Positions 26,957 to 34,017 of a DNA stretch of 64,000 nt are shown here, piece after piece. The stretch spans positions 1 to 64,000 of the forward strand of contig CAVRVD010000015.1 in the NCBI GenBank assembly GCA_963724535.1, given 5' to 3'. This stretch comes from JADJPO01 sp963724535. Its GTDB lineage: Bacteria > Actinomycetota > Actinomycetes > Actinomycetales > Kineosporiaceae. The translations under genes and the position numbers were made by a program. The notes under the pieces were generated by a model, which made no database searches, was not told where the DNA came from, and saw nothing but the letters and a program-made list of their open reading frames with translations. The stretch's first letter is position 1. Every line of letters begins with the position of its first letter.

Positions 26957-27823
26957 GTGGTCGAGACATTGACGTCGGCGACCTGCCGGCTGCACGGACA
27001 CGACGTGCACTATGTGCACGCCGGTGACGGCCCTCCGCTGGTCTTCGTGCACGGCGTGCTCGGGTCGCACCGCATCTGGAGGCGGCTGGCCGAAGAGATG
27101 GCCCAGACGCACTCGGTCGTTGCGCCGGACCTGTTCGGCTGCGGCGACAGCACCGCCCGGCCGGCGGCCGACTACTCCCTCGGCGGGCACGCCGGCGTCG
27201 TCCGGGACCTGCTCGACATCCTCGACATCGACAAGGCGATCATCGTGGGGCACTCCCTCGGCGGCGGGATCGCCCTGGAGTTCACCTACTTGTTCCCCGA
27301 TCGGGTCCGAGGCCTGGTGCTGGTCGCCAGTGGCGGCTTGGGCAGCGAGGTCAACGTTCTGCTGCGCGCACCGACCCTGCCCGGGGCGGGTTGGGTGCTT
27401 CCGGTGCTGGCCTCGCAGTTCGCCCGGCGACAGGGCAACGCGCTCGCCCGAGGGCTGAAGATGGTCGGGGTCAAGGGCAGCACAGACGTCGCCGAGGCCT
27501 GGCACGGTTTTGAACAGCTCGCGGACAGCGAGAGCCGACGCGCGTTCCTTGCCACGATCCGGTCGGTGGTGGGCCCGGATGGACAGCGGGTCTCGGCCAC
27601 CGAGCTGCTGCCGATGCTGAAGGTCCCGGTGCTGCTGGTCTGGGGCGACCGGGACCGGATGATCCCGGTGGCGCACGCCAGGGCGGCCATCGAGCACCTG
27701 CCCGAGGCCAGGCTGGTCGTCTTCGAGCGGGCCGGTCACTTCCCGCACCTGGACCAACCGGAGATGTTTGCCGAGCTGATCCGGGAGTTCGCCCACGATC
27801 TGCACGAACGCAAGGCCAGCTGA
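26957..27823 (+). CDS. Alpha/beta-hydrolase-fold protein
   Basis: 288 residues. Core motifs: VFVHGVLGS (oxyanion region), IIVGHSLGGGIA (nucleophile elbow, Ser), VLLVWGDRDRMIP (acid Asp) and FERAGHFPHLDQPE (catalytic His), so the triad is intact. No signal peptide. The family covers esterases, epoxide hydrolases, haloperoxidases and C-C hydrolases, and the substrate cannot be assigned. Monocistronic, convergent with the kinase-like gene after 14 bp. Confidence 0.85.
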   Translation: MVETLTSATCRLHGHDVHYVHAGDGPPLVFVHGVLGSHRIWRRLAEEMAQTHSVVAPDLFGCGDSTARPAADYSLGGHAGVVRDLLDILDIDKAIIVGHSLGGGIALEFTYLFPDRVRGLVLVASGGLGSEVNVLLRAPTLPGAGWVLPVLASQFARRQGNALARGLKMVGVKGSTDVAEAWHGFEQLADSESRRAFLATIRSVVGPDGQRVSATELLPMLKVPVLLVWGDRDRMIPVAHARAAIEHLPEARLVVFERAGHFPHLDQPEMFAELIREFAHDLHERKAS

Positions 27824-27837
27824 CCGGCCCCCTCGCC

Positions 27838-28749
27838 TCAGTCCTCCAGCGCCTTCACCAGCGCGATGTTGAACCCGGCCCGGTCGGGGTCACCGTCCCG
27901 GACCGCCCACCAGGCCTCCACCGTGGCCATCACGATGGTCCACAGCCGAGCCGCGTGTTCGTCGATGCCGGCTGCCTCGCAGACGATCTCGACCCGGCGG
28001 CGCACCGACCAGCGCAGCGCCGACCCGGTGCCGAGCTCGCCAGTCCGGTTGCGCAGCACCGGATGCAGCTCCAGTCCCGGGTGACCGGCGAGCGGCTTGG
28101 GGTCGATGATCAGCCACGGCTCCCGCTCGCCGGCGAGGACGTTGCCGAAGTGCAGGTCGGTGTGCAGCAACATGGCGTCACAGTCCGGCTCGGCGGTCAG
28201 CTCGTCGATCAGCCAGACGGCTCGGGCGACGAGCCGCCGGGGCAGCATCGCGCCGTCCAGCACCTGAAGTGACTCGGCCCACCCCCCCGCGACGTCCGAG
28301 AGCCGCCGGAAGGCCGGCGGTGCCGGCACATGCAGTCTGGCCAGCAGGTCGCCCACCCCCGCGCAGGCCTCGTCGACCTCCACCGCGTTCAGGTCACGGC
28401 CGGCGTCCAAAGCCTCCAGCAGCAGCGCGCCGCGGCCCGGGTCGGCGGCGACCAGCCGCACGGCGCCGTGGCCGGCCCAGTGCCGCAGGGCGAGGTGCTC
28501 CTGGGCGGCCTCGGGATGCGGCCATCCGAACTTGCAGACCAGCCGGACCCCGTCCCGCTCGACCGGCAGGACCAGGGCGGTGTGTCCACTCGTGGCCGCG
28601 TCGACGACGGTCAGGTCCCACCGGTCGAGGACCGCGCCGACCAGGGCGGGCAGGGCCCGCAGCCAGGTCGCACCGTCCGGGCCGCCGTCGGCGGCATAGG
28701 TGGCGACCCGGTCCACCAGGGCCTGCGGCACGGGCGGACGATCCGGCAC
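27838..28749 (-). CDS. Aminoglycoside/hydroxyurea phosphotransferase-family kinase
   Basis: 303 residues from GTG 28749, chosen by the -10 box 7 nt upstream; a longer frame runs antisense through the next gene and is rejected. APH-fold: VCKFGWP (ATP lysine), LLHTDLHFGNVLAG (catalytic loop with Asp; usually HGDLH, here HTDLH) and LIIDPKPLAGHPG (metal Asp). The pattern matches the PF04655 group that includes streptomycin 6-kinase (APH(6)) and hydroxyurea phosphotransferase. It might phosphorylate an aminoglycoside or an unknown metabolite. Divergent from the UPF0014 permease across only 24 bp. Confidence 0.8.
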   Translation of the reverse strand: MPDRPPVPQALVDRVATYAADGGPDGATWLRALPALVGAVLDRWDLTVVDAATSGHTALVLPVERDGVRLVCKFGWPHPEAAQEHLALRHWAGHGAVRLVAADPGRGALLLEALDAGRDLNAVEVDEACAGVGDLLARLHVPAPPAFRRLSDVAGGWAESLQVLDGAMLPRRLVARAVWLIDELTAEPDCDAMLLHTDLHFGNVLAGEREPWLIIDPKPLAGHPGLELHPVLRNRTGELGTGSALRWSVRRRVEIVCEAAGIDEHAARLWTIVMATVEAWWAVRDGDPDRAGFNIALVKALED

Positions 28750-28756
28750 TCTGCGC

Positions 28757-28766
28757 AGCCTACGGT
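28757..28766. promoter_or_regulatory. Two overlapping divergent -10 boxes
   Basis: The 10-bp string AGCCTACGGT contains TACGGT (rightward, 7 nt before GTG 28774) and, on the minus strand, TAGGCT (7 nt before GTG 28749). The two boxes share two bases. Both transcripts would be leaderless. Confidence 0.5.
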
Positions 28767-28773
28767 GTCGTAG

Positions 28774-29532
28774 GTGACCATCGACCCAGGACCGCCGGTT
28801 GCGCTGGCGGTCGCCCTGCTGCTCGGGCTGACGGTGACCATGTACGTCCTCGGTGGCCTGCCCCGACCGGGCTTCACGGTGGTGGCCGCGGCCAGAGCGG
28901 TCGGCCAGCTCGGGCTGGCGGCACTCGTCATCACCACGGCCATCAGCTCGCTGCCCCTGTCGATCGGGGTGCTGGTGGTCATGTTCACCACGGCCGTGCT
29001 GACCACGACCCGCCGGATCGACGCCCGCCCGGCGTGGCCGTGGGCGACCGCCGCGATGAGTGCCGGGCTGGTGCCGGTGGTCACGGTCATCCTGCTCACC
29101 GGAACCGTTCCGCCGACCGGGGCGGCGCTGATCCCGATCGTCGGCATCCTGGCCGGCAACACCATGAACGGGCACACCCTGGTCTGCCGCAGGACCTTCG
29201 ACGCGCTGCGCGATGAGCTCGACCAGTACGAAGCCGGTCTGTCGATCGGGCTGACCCGGGGGCAGGCGATCAGCGAGGTGATCCACCGGCGGATCCCGGA
29301 GGCGCTGATCCCGGGCCTGGACCAGGTCCGTACCGCTGGGGTGGTGACCCTGCCGGGGGCGTTCATCGGCGTGCTGCTCGGTGGTGGCACGCCGGTCCAG
29401 GCAGCGGCCGCCCAGGTCCTGGTGCTGATCGGGATCATGGCCACCCAGACCACGACCGCGGTGGTCGCCGGGCGTCTGATCTGCTCGGCCCGCCTGCTAC
29501 CGGAGGATCTGCGCGGGCGGCTGCGTCCCTGA
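28774..29532 (+). CDS. UPF0014/FetB-type ABC transporter permease
   Basis: 252 residues, about seven transmembrane helices. UPF0014 features: VAAARAVGQLGLAA near the N-terminus, GILAGNTMNG in the middle and VVTLPGAFIGVLLGGGTPVQAAAAQ, the highly conserved cytoplasmic-loop/helix region. E. coli FetB works with the ATPase FetA in iron export. No FetA-type ATPase gene is adjacent, so the partner must be elsewhere or the metal role does not hold. GTG start, leaderless promoter shared with the divergent kinase gene. Confidence 0.85.
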   Translation: MTIDPGPPVALAVALLLGLTVTMYVLGGLPRPGFTVVAAARAVGQLGLAALVITTAISSLPLSIGVLVVMFTTAVLTTTRRIDARPAWPWATAAMSAGLVPVVTVILLTGTVPPTGAALIPIVGILAGNTMNGHTLVCRRTFDALRDELDQYEAGLSIGLTRGQAISEVIHRRIPEALIPGLDQVRTAGVVTLPGAFIGVLLGGGTPVQAAAAQVLVLIGIMATQTTTAVVAGRLICSARLLPEDLRGRLRP

Positions 29533-29612
29533 CCGTATTTTTCCCGAGAACCCAGCCTCTCTCATACCGACATCACGATCAGGACCGATCGTGCGCTGGG
29601 GAGGCGGAGACC

Positions 29613-29825
29613 ATGCAGGTTCCGATTCACGTCGCCCGGATGGCCGGAGCACCGCCGTCCGACCCAGTCCGGCACCGCCCACGTCGGCGCCGACGTCCGA
29701 GCGGTTTGGACGTCGGCGACCTGGCCGAGCCGTCGCCGGCCGGCCTTCGCCGGCAACCGGACACCGCTGCGGCCGGGACCCGAGCCGCCGGACGGCTACG
29801 GCTGATCTGGTGGCGGCACGCCTGA
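29613..29825 (+). CDS. Possible small basic protein
   Basis: 70 residues from an ATG with a good GGGGAGG site 8 nt upstream. Arg/Pro-rich with a run of five arginines (residues ~24-28), no hydrophobic segment, no recognisable domain; ends RLIWWRHA. The ribosome site is the main support. It could be a real basic small protein or a chance frame in a decaying region, since an ABC remnant lies just beyond. Confidence 0.3.
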   Translation: MQVPIHVARMAGAPPSDPVRHRPRRRRRPSGLDVGDLAEPSPAGLRRQPDTAAAGTRAAGRLRLIWWRHA

Positions 29826-29870
29826 GGGTCGCGCCGGCCTGCCACCGCCCGCTCCCGGCCGGCCCGACGC

Positions 29871-30505
29871 TCAGCGGTAGGCGCCGGCCTGGATCGCGTA
29901 CAGCTCGGCGTAGACGCCGCTCCTGGCGACGAGCTGCTCATGGGTACCGACCTCTGCGAGCCTCGACCCGTCCAGCACGACGATCAGGTCGGCCATCCGG
30001 CGGCGGTGAAGCCGACGTTGAGGTACATCGGTGGCCCGGAGATACCGCGGTCGAAGTCACGGGCGGTGTTCAGGTCCGACGTGAGCTCGGGATCCTCGAG
30101 GTGACCGATGCCCCCAGGCGCCACGCAGGCCGTGGCCAGCCGGTCGTTCAGCCAGGCCGCGAGCCGGGAGCCGAGGTCCATGCTCACCGCGGTGTGCAGC
30201 TGGGGCAGCATCTGCAGCAGCACGAAGCAGGCGAGCACGAGGACCAGCGGGCCGGTCAACGAGGCGCCGTCCGCCACAGCGGCGACCAACAGGCCGGTGC
30301 CGACCGCGAACAGCGACGGCAGCACGGCACGCACCCCCAGCATCAGCCACCACCCGGTCGCCAGCCGGACGTCGGCGTGGGTCAGGGCAGCGAAGAACCC
30401 GACCGCGGGGTGGGTCCTCAGCCGCTGCACGAGACCACTATGACGGCGCCGCCCGACAACCCGACCGCGTCGGCGCGTCCAGCGCCTGCCCCGTGATCCC
30501 GTCAA
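29871..30505 (-). pseudogene. ABC exporter remnant with large internal deletion
   Basis: Two ends of one ABC exporter (membrane domain fused to ATPase) are joined. Upstream part (30505 to ~29998; likely start GTG 30430): first ~130-150 residues, with membrane helices (WWLMLGVRAVLPSLFAVGTG) and FGLEDPELTSDLN-like text (HLEDPELTSDLNTARDFDRG). Downstream part (~29996 to the stop at 29871): the last ~42 residues of an ATPase, ADLIVVLDGSRLAEVGTHEQ, ending YAELYAIQAGAYR. The Walker A, signature and Walker B regions, roughly 400 codons, are missing, and the joint near 29996-30000 is out of frame, so translation from the start hits a stop at 29984. It is a dead gene. Confidence 0.85.
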
Positions 30506-30524
30506 GAGCGGGCTCCGGCGGTGA

Positions 30525-31055
30525 TCACCAATCGAACGGGTCGGTGGTCAGGGTCTCCGCGGTGAGCCCCGAGCCCTGGGACGGTGCCGGCGGGTCGGCG
30601 GCCCCGGCGAAGTCGTTCTGTCGCCACGCCTCGTAGACGACGACGGCGACCGCGTTGGCGAGGTTCAGGCTGCGGTTGCCCGGCCGCATCGGCAGCCTCA
30701 GCTCGGTGGCCGGGGCCGCCTCGCCCAGCTGCCGGGGGGTCAGCCCGGCGCGTTCGGCGCCGAAGAGAAGCATCGGGTCGTCGGTGTAGTCGACCTGGTC
30801 GTAGCGGATCGCGGCCGTCGCCCGGAAGGCGAACCGTCGCGCGCCGCCGAGCCGGGCCAGGCAGTCCGGCAACGAGGTGTGCACGGTCACTGCCGCCAGG
30901 TCGTGGTAGTCCAGACCGGCGCGCTTGAGCAGCCGGTCGGCCATGGAGAAGCCGAGCGGCTCGACCAGGTGCAGCTCGGCTCCGGTGTTCGCACACAGTC
31001 GGATGATGCTGCCGGTGTTGGTGGCGATCTCGGGGGCGACCAGGACGACGTGCAT
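30525..31055 (-). CDS. trmL: tRNA (cytidine/uridine-2'-O-)-methyltransferase TrmL
   Basis: 176 residues starting MHVVLVAPEIATNTGSIIR, the conserved SPOUT N-terminus, with GGTGGAG upstream. The trefoil-knot SAM site is clear: LHLVEPLGFSM, LLFGAERAGLT and LPMRPGNRSLNLANAVAVVV. TrmL methylates the ribose of the wobble base of tRNA-Leu isoacceptors. The last ~25 residues are a non-conserved tail. Monocistronic. Confidence 0.92.
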   Translation of the reverse strand: MHVVLVAPEIATNTGSIIRLCANTGAELHLVEPLGFSMADRLLKRAGLDYHDLAAVTVHTSLPDCLARLGGARRFAFRATAAIRYDQVDYTDDPMLLFGAERAGLTPRQLGEAAPATELRLPMRPGNRSLNLANAVAVVVYEAWRQNDFAGAADPPAPSQGSGLTAETLTTDPFDW

Positions 31056-31105
31056 CGCTCCACCCTGGTCCACCCTCGCGCCACGGGTATGCCGAGTCGA
31101 CGAAG

Positions 31106-31144
31106 TGCGCCGTTCACCCCACGGACTGTGGGGTGAACGGCGCA
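31106..31144. repeat. 17-bp perfect hairpin in a divergent promoter region
   Basis: Arms 31106-31122 and 31128-31144 with a 5-nt loop; the left arm begins TGCGCCGTTCACCCCAC. It lies between two genes that both point away from it, so it is not their terminator. It could be a 5'-leader structure, an operator for a dimeric regulator or a dispersed repeat. Confidence 0.7.
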
Positions 31145-31238
31145 GTCCTCAGCAGTCCGGGACGGAATACTGAGCGGGAGGAGGACTGCGACCGGTGGTG
31201 CCGATGGAGCGCCGTGCAGGCGCCGAGAAGGGTTGGTC

Positions 31239-32903
31239 ATGACCGAGACACCGCAGAGCCCGTCGTCCGGCCGGACCACCCCGGGGGATGCCCGGCTGAC
31301 CGGCTGTTCGCTGATCGACGGCTCGCCGGTGATCGGGCACGCGGGCGGTGCGGTGCGGGCGGTGCGGGCGAGGACCGGTGAGCCGCTCGACCCGGCGTAC
31401 TCCGGTCTGGACGGCGAGCAGCTGGCCATGGCGACGCAGGCCGCGGGCGAGGCCTTCGCCGGCTACCGGGCCACTTCCCCGGCGCAGCGGGCCGAGCTGC
31501 TGGAGGCGATCGCCGGACAGCTCCAGGCCGATGGTGAGGCCATCGTGGACCGGGCCGTGGACGAGAGCGGACTTGCCGTCGTCCGGCTCACCGGCGAGCT
31601 GGCCCGGACCACCGGGCAGCTGCGCCTGTTCGCCGAGGTGGTCCGGCGCGGCGACCACCTCGAGGTGCGGATCGACCCGGCGCTGCCGGACCGGACACCG
31701 CTGCCGCGTCCCGACGTCCGGCAGCGTCAGGTGCCGCTGGGACCGGTCGCGGTGTTCGGGGCGAGCAACTTCCCGCTGGCGTTCTCGGTGGCCGGCGGCG
31801 ACACCGCCTCCGCGCTGGCTGCGGGGTGCCCAGTGGTGGTCAAGGCGCACAACGCCCACCCGGGGACCTCGGAGCTGGTCGGGGCGGCCGTCGTCCGGGC
31901 GGTCGCCGCCTGCGGCCTGCCAACGGGGGTGTTCTCGCTGGTCTACGGCGAGGGCAGCGCGATCGGCCAGGCGCTGGTCAGCGATCCGAGGATCCGCGCC
32001 GTTGGGTTCACCGGGTCCCGCGCCGGGGGGCTGGCGCTGATGGCCACGGCCGCGGCCCGCCCGGTGCCGATCCCGGTCTACGCGGAGATGTCCTCGATCA
32101 ACCCGGTGATCGTCCTGCCCGGCGCGCTGGCCGCTGAGCGGTCGGCTCCGTTGGCCGAGGCGTACGTGGGGTCACTGACCCTGGGCGCAGGGCAGTTCTG
32201 CACCAACCCCGCCCTGCTGTTCCTGCCGGACGGCGAGGATGGCGACCGCTTCCTCTCCCGCGCGGCAGCGGCCGTGGCCGCCTCGACGGGTCAGACCATG
32301 CTCACCTCGCCGATCGCGGAGGCGTTCGCGACCGGGACGGCGGCGCTGCAGGGGGCCGGCGGCGTCCGCCTGGTCGCCGAGGGCACGCCCGGGGACGGCG
32401 TCAACGCCCCGGCACCGCTGCTGGTTGCGACGACCACCGACCGGATTCTCGAGGCCGACGGTGTGCTCACCCGCGAGGTGTTCGGGGCGGCGGGGGTGGT
32501 AGTGCGGTACCCGGACGCCGAGAACCTGCGCCGGTCGCTGGCGGCCCTCGAGGGGCAGCTGACCGTGTCGGTGCACTGCACCGAGGCCGACCACGCCCAG
32601 GTGTGCGCGCTGCTGGGGACCCTGGAGGACCTGGCCGGCCGGATCATCGTGAACGGGTGGCCGACCGGGGTCGAGGTCTGCCACGCGATGGTGCACGGCG
32701 GGCCGTTCCCGGCCACCTCAGACGCCCGGACGACCTCGGTCGGGTCGCTGGCGATCTACCGGTTCCAGCGACCGGTGGCCTACCAGGACGTCCCGGACGC
32801 GCTGCTGCCCGACCCGCTTCGCCAGGCCAACCCGTGGGGTCTGAACCGCCGGGTGGACGGCGAGCCGGCTCCACCCGCGGATGACGGGTCAGGCCGCAAA
32901 TGA
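31239..32903 (+). CDS. Aldehyde dehydrogenase, ketoglutarate-semialdehyde type
   Basis: 554 residues from ATG 31239 with GAGAAGGG upstream. Fits the NADP-type ALDH subfamily of alpha-ketoglutarate semialdehyde dehydrogenases: GPVAVFGASNFPLAFSVAGG, VGFTGSRAGGLAL, EMSSINPVIVLPGA (general-base Glu) and GAGQFCTNPALL (catalytic Cys). These enzymes finish the catabolism of pentoses, uronic acids or hydroxyproline by making 2-oxoglutarate. No sugar-acid dehydratase is adjacent. Runs into gpsA after 82 bp containing a tandem repeat. Confidence 0.88.
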   Translation: MTETPQSPSSGRTTPGDARLTGCSLIDGSPVIGHAGGAVRAVRARTGEPLDPAYSGLDGEQLAMATQAAGEAFAGYRATSPAQRAELLEAIAGQLQADGEAIVDRAVDESGLAVVRLTGELARTTGQLRLFAEVVRRGDHLEVRIDPALPDRTPLPRPDVRQRQVPLGPVAVFGASNFPLAFSVAGGDTASALAAGCPVVVKAHNAHPGTSELVGAAVVRAVAACGLPTGVFSLVYGEGSAIGQALVSDPRIRAVGFTGSRAGGLALMATAAARPVPIPVYAEMSSINPVIVLPGALAAERSAPLAEAYVGSLTLGAGQFCTNPALLFLPDGEDGDRFLSRAAAAVAASTGQTMLTSPIAEAFATGTAALQGAGGVRLVAEGTPGDGVNAPAPLLVATTTDRILEADGVLTREVFGAAGVVVRYPDAENLRRSLAALEGQLTVSVHCTEADHAQVCALLGTLEDLAGRIIVNGWPTGVEVCHAMVHGGPFPATSDARTTSVGSLAIYRFQRPVAYQDVPDALLPDPLRQANPWGLNRRVDGEPAPPADDGSGRK

Positions 32904-32965
32904 CCGGTCAGGCCGCGGATGAACCGGGTCGGGCCGCGGATGAACCGGGTCGACGAGCGGGCCGA
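32877..32965 (+). repeat. Tandem repeat of ~20 bp between two genes
   Basis: About four imperfect copies of a unit like GGATGAACCGGGTCGGGCCGC span the end of the ALDH gene and the gap before gpsA. Units differ by small indels, the mark of slippage. The repeat could change the ALDH C-terminus. Confidence 0.7.
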
Positions 32966-32985
32966 CCGGCCCGGAGAGGAATGGT

Positions 32986-34002
32986 GTGACGATGCGAGAA
33001 CCACAGGTGACCGTGCTCGGCGGGGGGTCCTGGGGGACGGCGGTGGGCTCGATCGCCGCGCGCAACACCCCGACGCTGCTGTGGGCTCGGGACGAGGCGA
33101 CCGTCGGCGAGATCACCGAGCGGCACACGAACTCCCGCTATCTCGACGACCTCACACTGCATCCGGACCTGGCGGCCACCAGCGACCTGGAGCGTGCGGT
33201 CGGCCAGGCCGACGTGCTCGTGCTCGGGGTGCCCTCGCACGCCTGCCGGGCCATGCTGACCCAGGTCAGGGAGCACCTGCGGCCCTGGGTCCCGGTGGTC
33301 TCGCTGGTCAAAGGACTGGAGCAGGGCAGCCGGATGCGGATCACCCAGGTGGTCGCCGAGCTGCTGCCCGGTCATCCGGTCGGGGTACTGAACGGACCCA
33401 ACATCGCCCGAGAGGTGGTCGGCGGCTACGCGGCCGCGGCGACGCTGGCGATGCCCGACCAGGGCCAGGCCGAGGCCCTGCAGCGGCTGCTCAGCTCGAC
33501 CCTGTTCCGGGTCTACACCTCGACGGACGTGGTCGGCGCCGAGGTGGCGGGGGCCTTGAAGAACATCTTCGCGATCGCCACCGGACTGGGCGACGGGCTC
33601 GAGGCCGGGGACAACACCCGGGCGATGGTGATCACCCGCTCGTTGCGTGAGCTCAGCCGGCTCGGGGTGGCGATGGGCGGTCAGGAGCAGACCTTCTCTG
33701 GCCTGGCCGGAATGGGTGATCTGATCGCCACCTGCACCAGCCCGCACAGCCGCAACCGGCGGGTCGGCATCATGCTCGCCCAGGGCAAGACCCTCGACGA
33801 GATCGCTGCCGAGCTGAAGCAGGTGGCCGAGGGGGTCAAGTCGTCGTCGGTCGTGGTGCAGCTGGCTGCCGAGCACCAGGTCGAGATGCGGATCGCCACC
33901 GAGGTGGACGCCGTGATCAACCACGGCCAGCCGGTGGAGACCGCCTACCGGGGGCTGCTCAGAGAACGTCCCCAGCACGAGTTCGACGGAACCGGCTGGT
34001 AG
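32986..34002 (+). CDS. gpsA: NAD(P)-dependent glycerol-3-phosphate dehydrogenase
   Basis: 338 residues from GTG with GGAGAGG upstream. N-terminal Rossmann fold with VTVLGGGSWGTAVG; substrate and catalytic region GALKNIFAIATGLGDGL (catalytic Lys); GMGDLIATCTS further on. It makes sn-glycerol-3-phosphate for phospholipid synthesis. Complete, usual length. In actinobacteria gpsA often lies near cell-envelope or ddl genes; here it follows an aldehyde dehydrogenase. Confidence 0.95.
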   Translation: MTMREPQVTVLGGGSWGTAVGSIAARNTPTLLWARDEATVGEITERHTNSRYLDDLTLHPDLAATSDLERAVGQADVLVLGVPSHACRAMLTQVREHLRPWVPVVSLVKGLEQGSRMRITQVVAELLPGHPVGVLNGPNIAREVVGGYAAAATLAMPDQGQAEALQRLLSSTLFRVYTSTDVVGAEVAGALKNIFAIATGLGDGLEAGDNTRAMVITRSLRELSRLGVAMGGQEQTFSGLAGMGDLIATCTSPHSRNRRVGIMLAQGKTLDEIAAELKQVAEGVKSSSVVVQLAAEHQVEMRIATEVDAVINHGQPVETAYRGLLRERPQHEFDGTGW

Positions 34003-34017
34003 CCACGGCCCCTCGGT

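Noticed and set aside
31106..31144. Terminator
   Set aside because: Both adjacent genes diverge from this point, so no transcript should end here.
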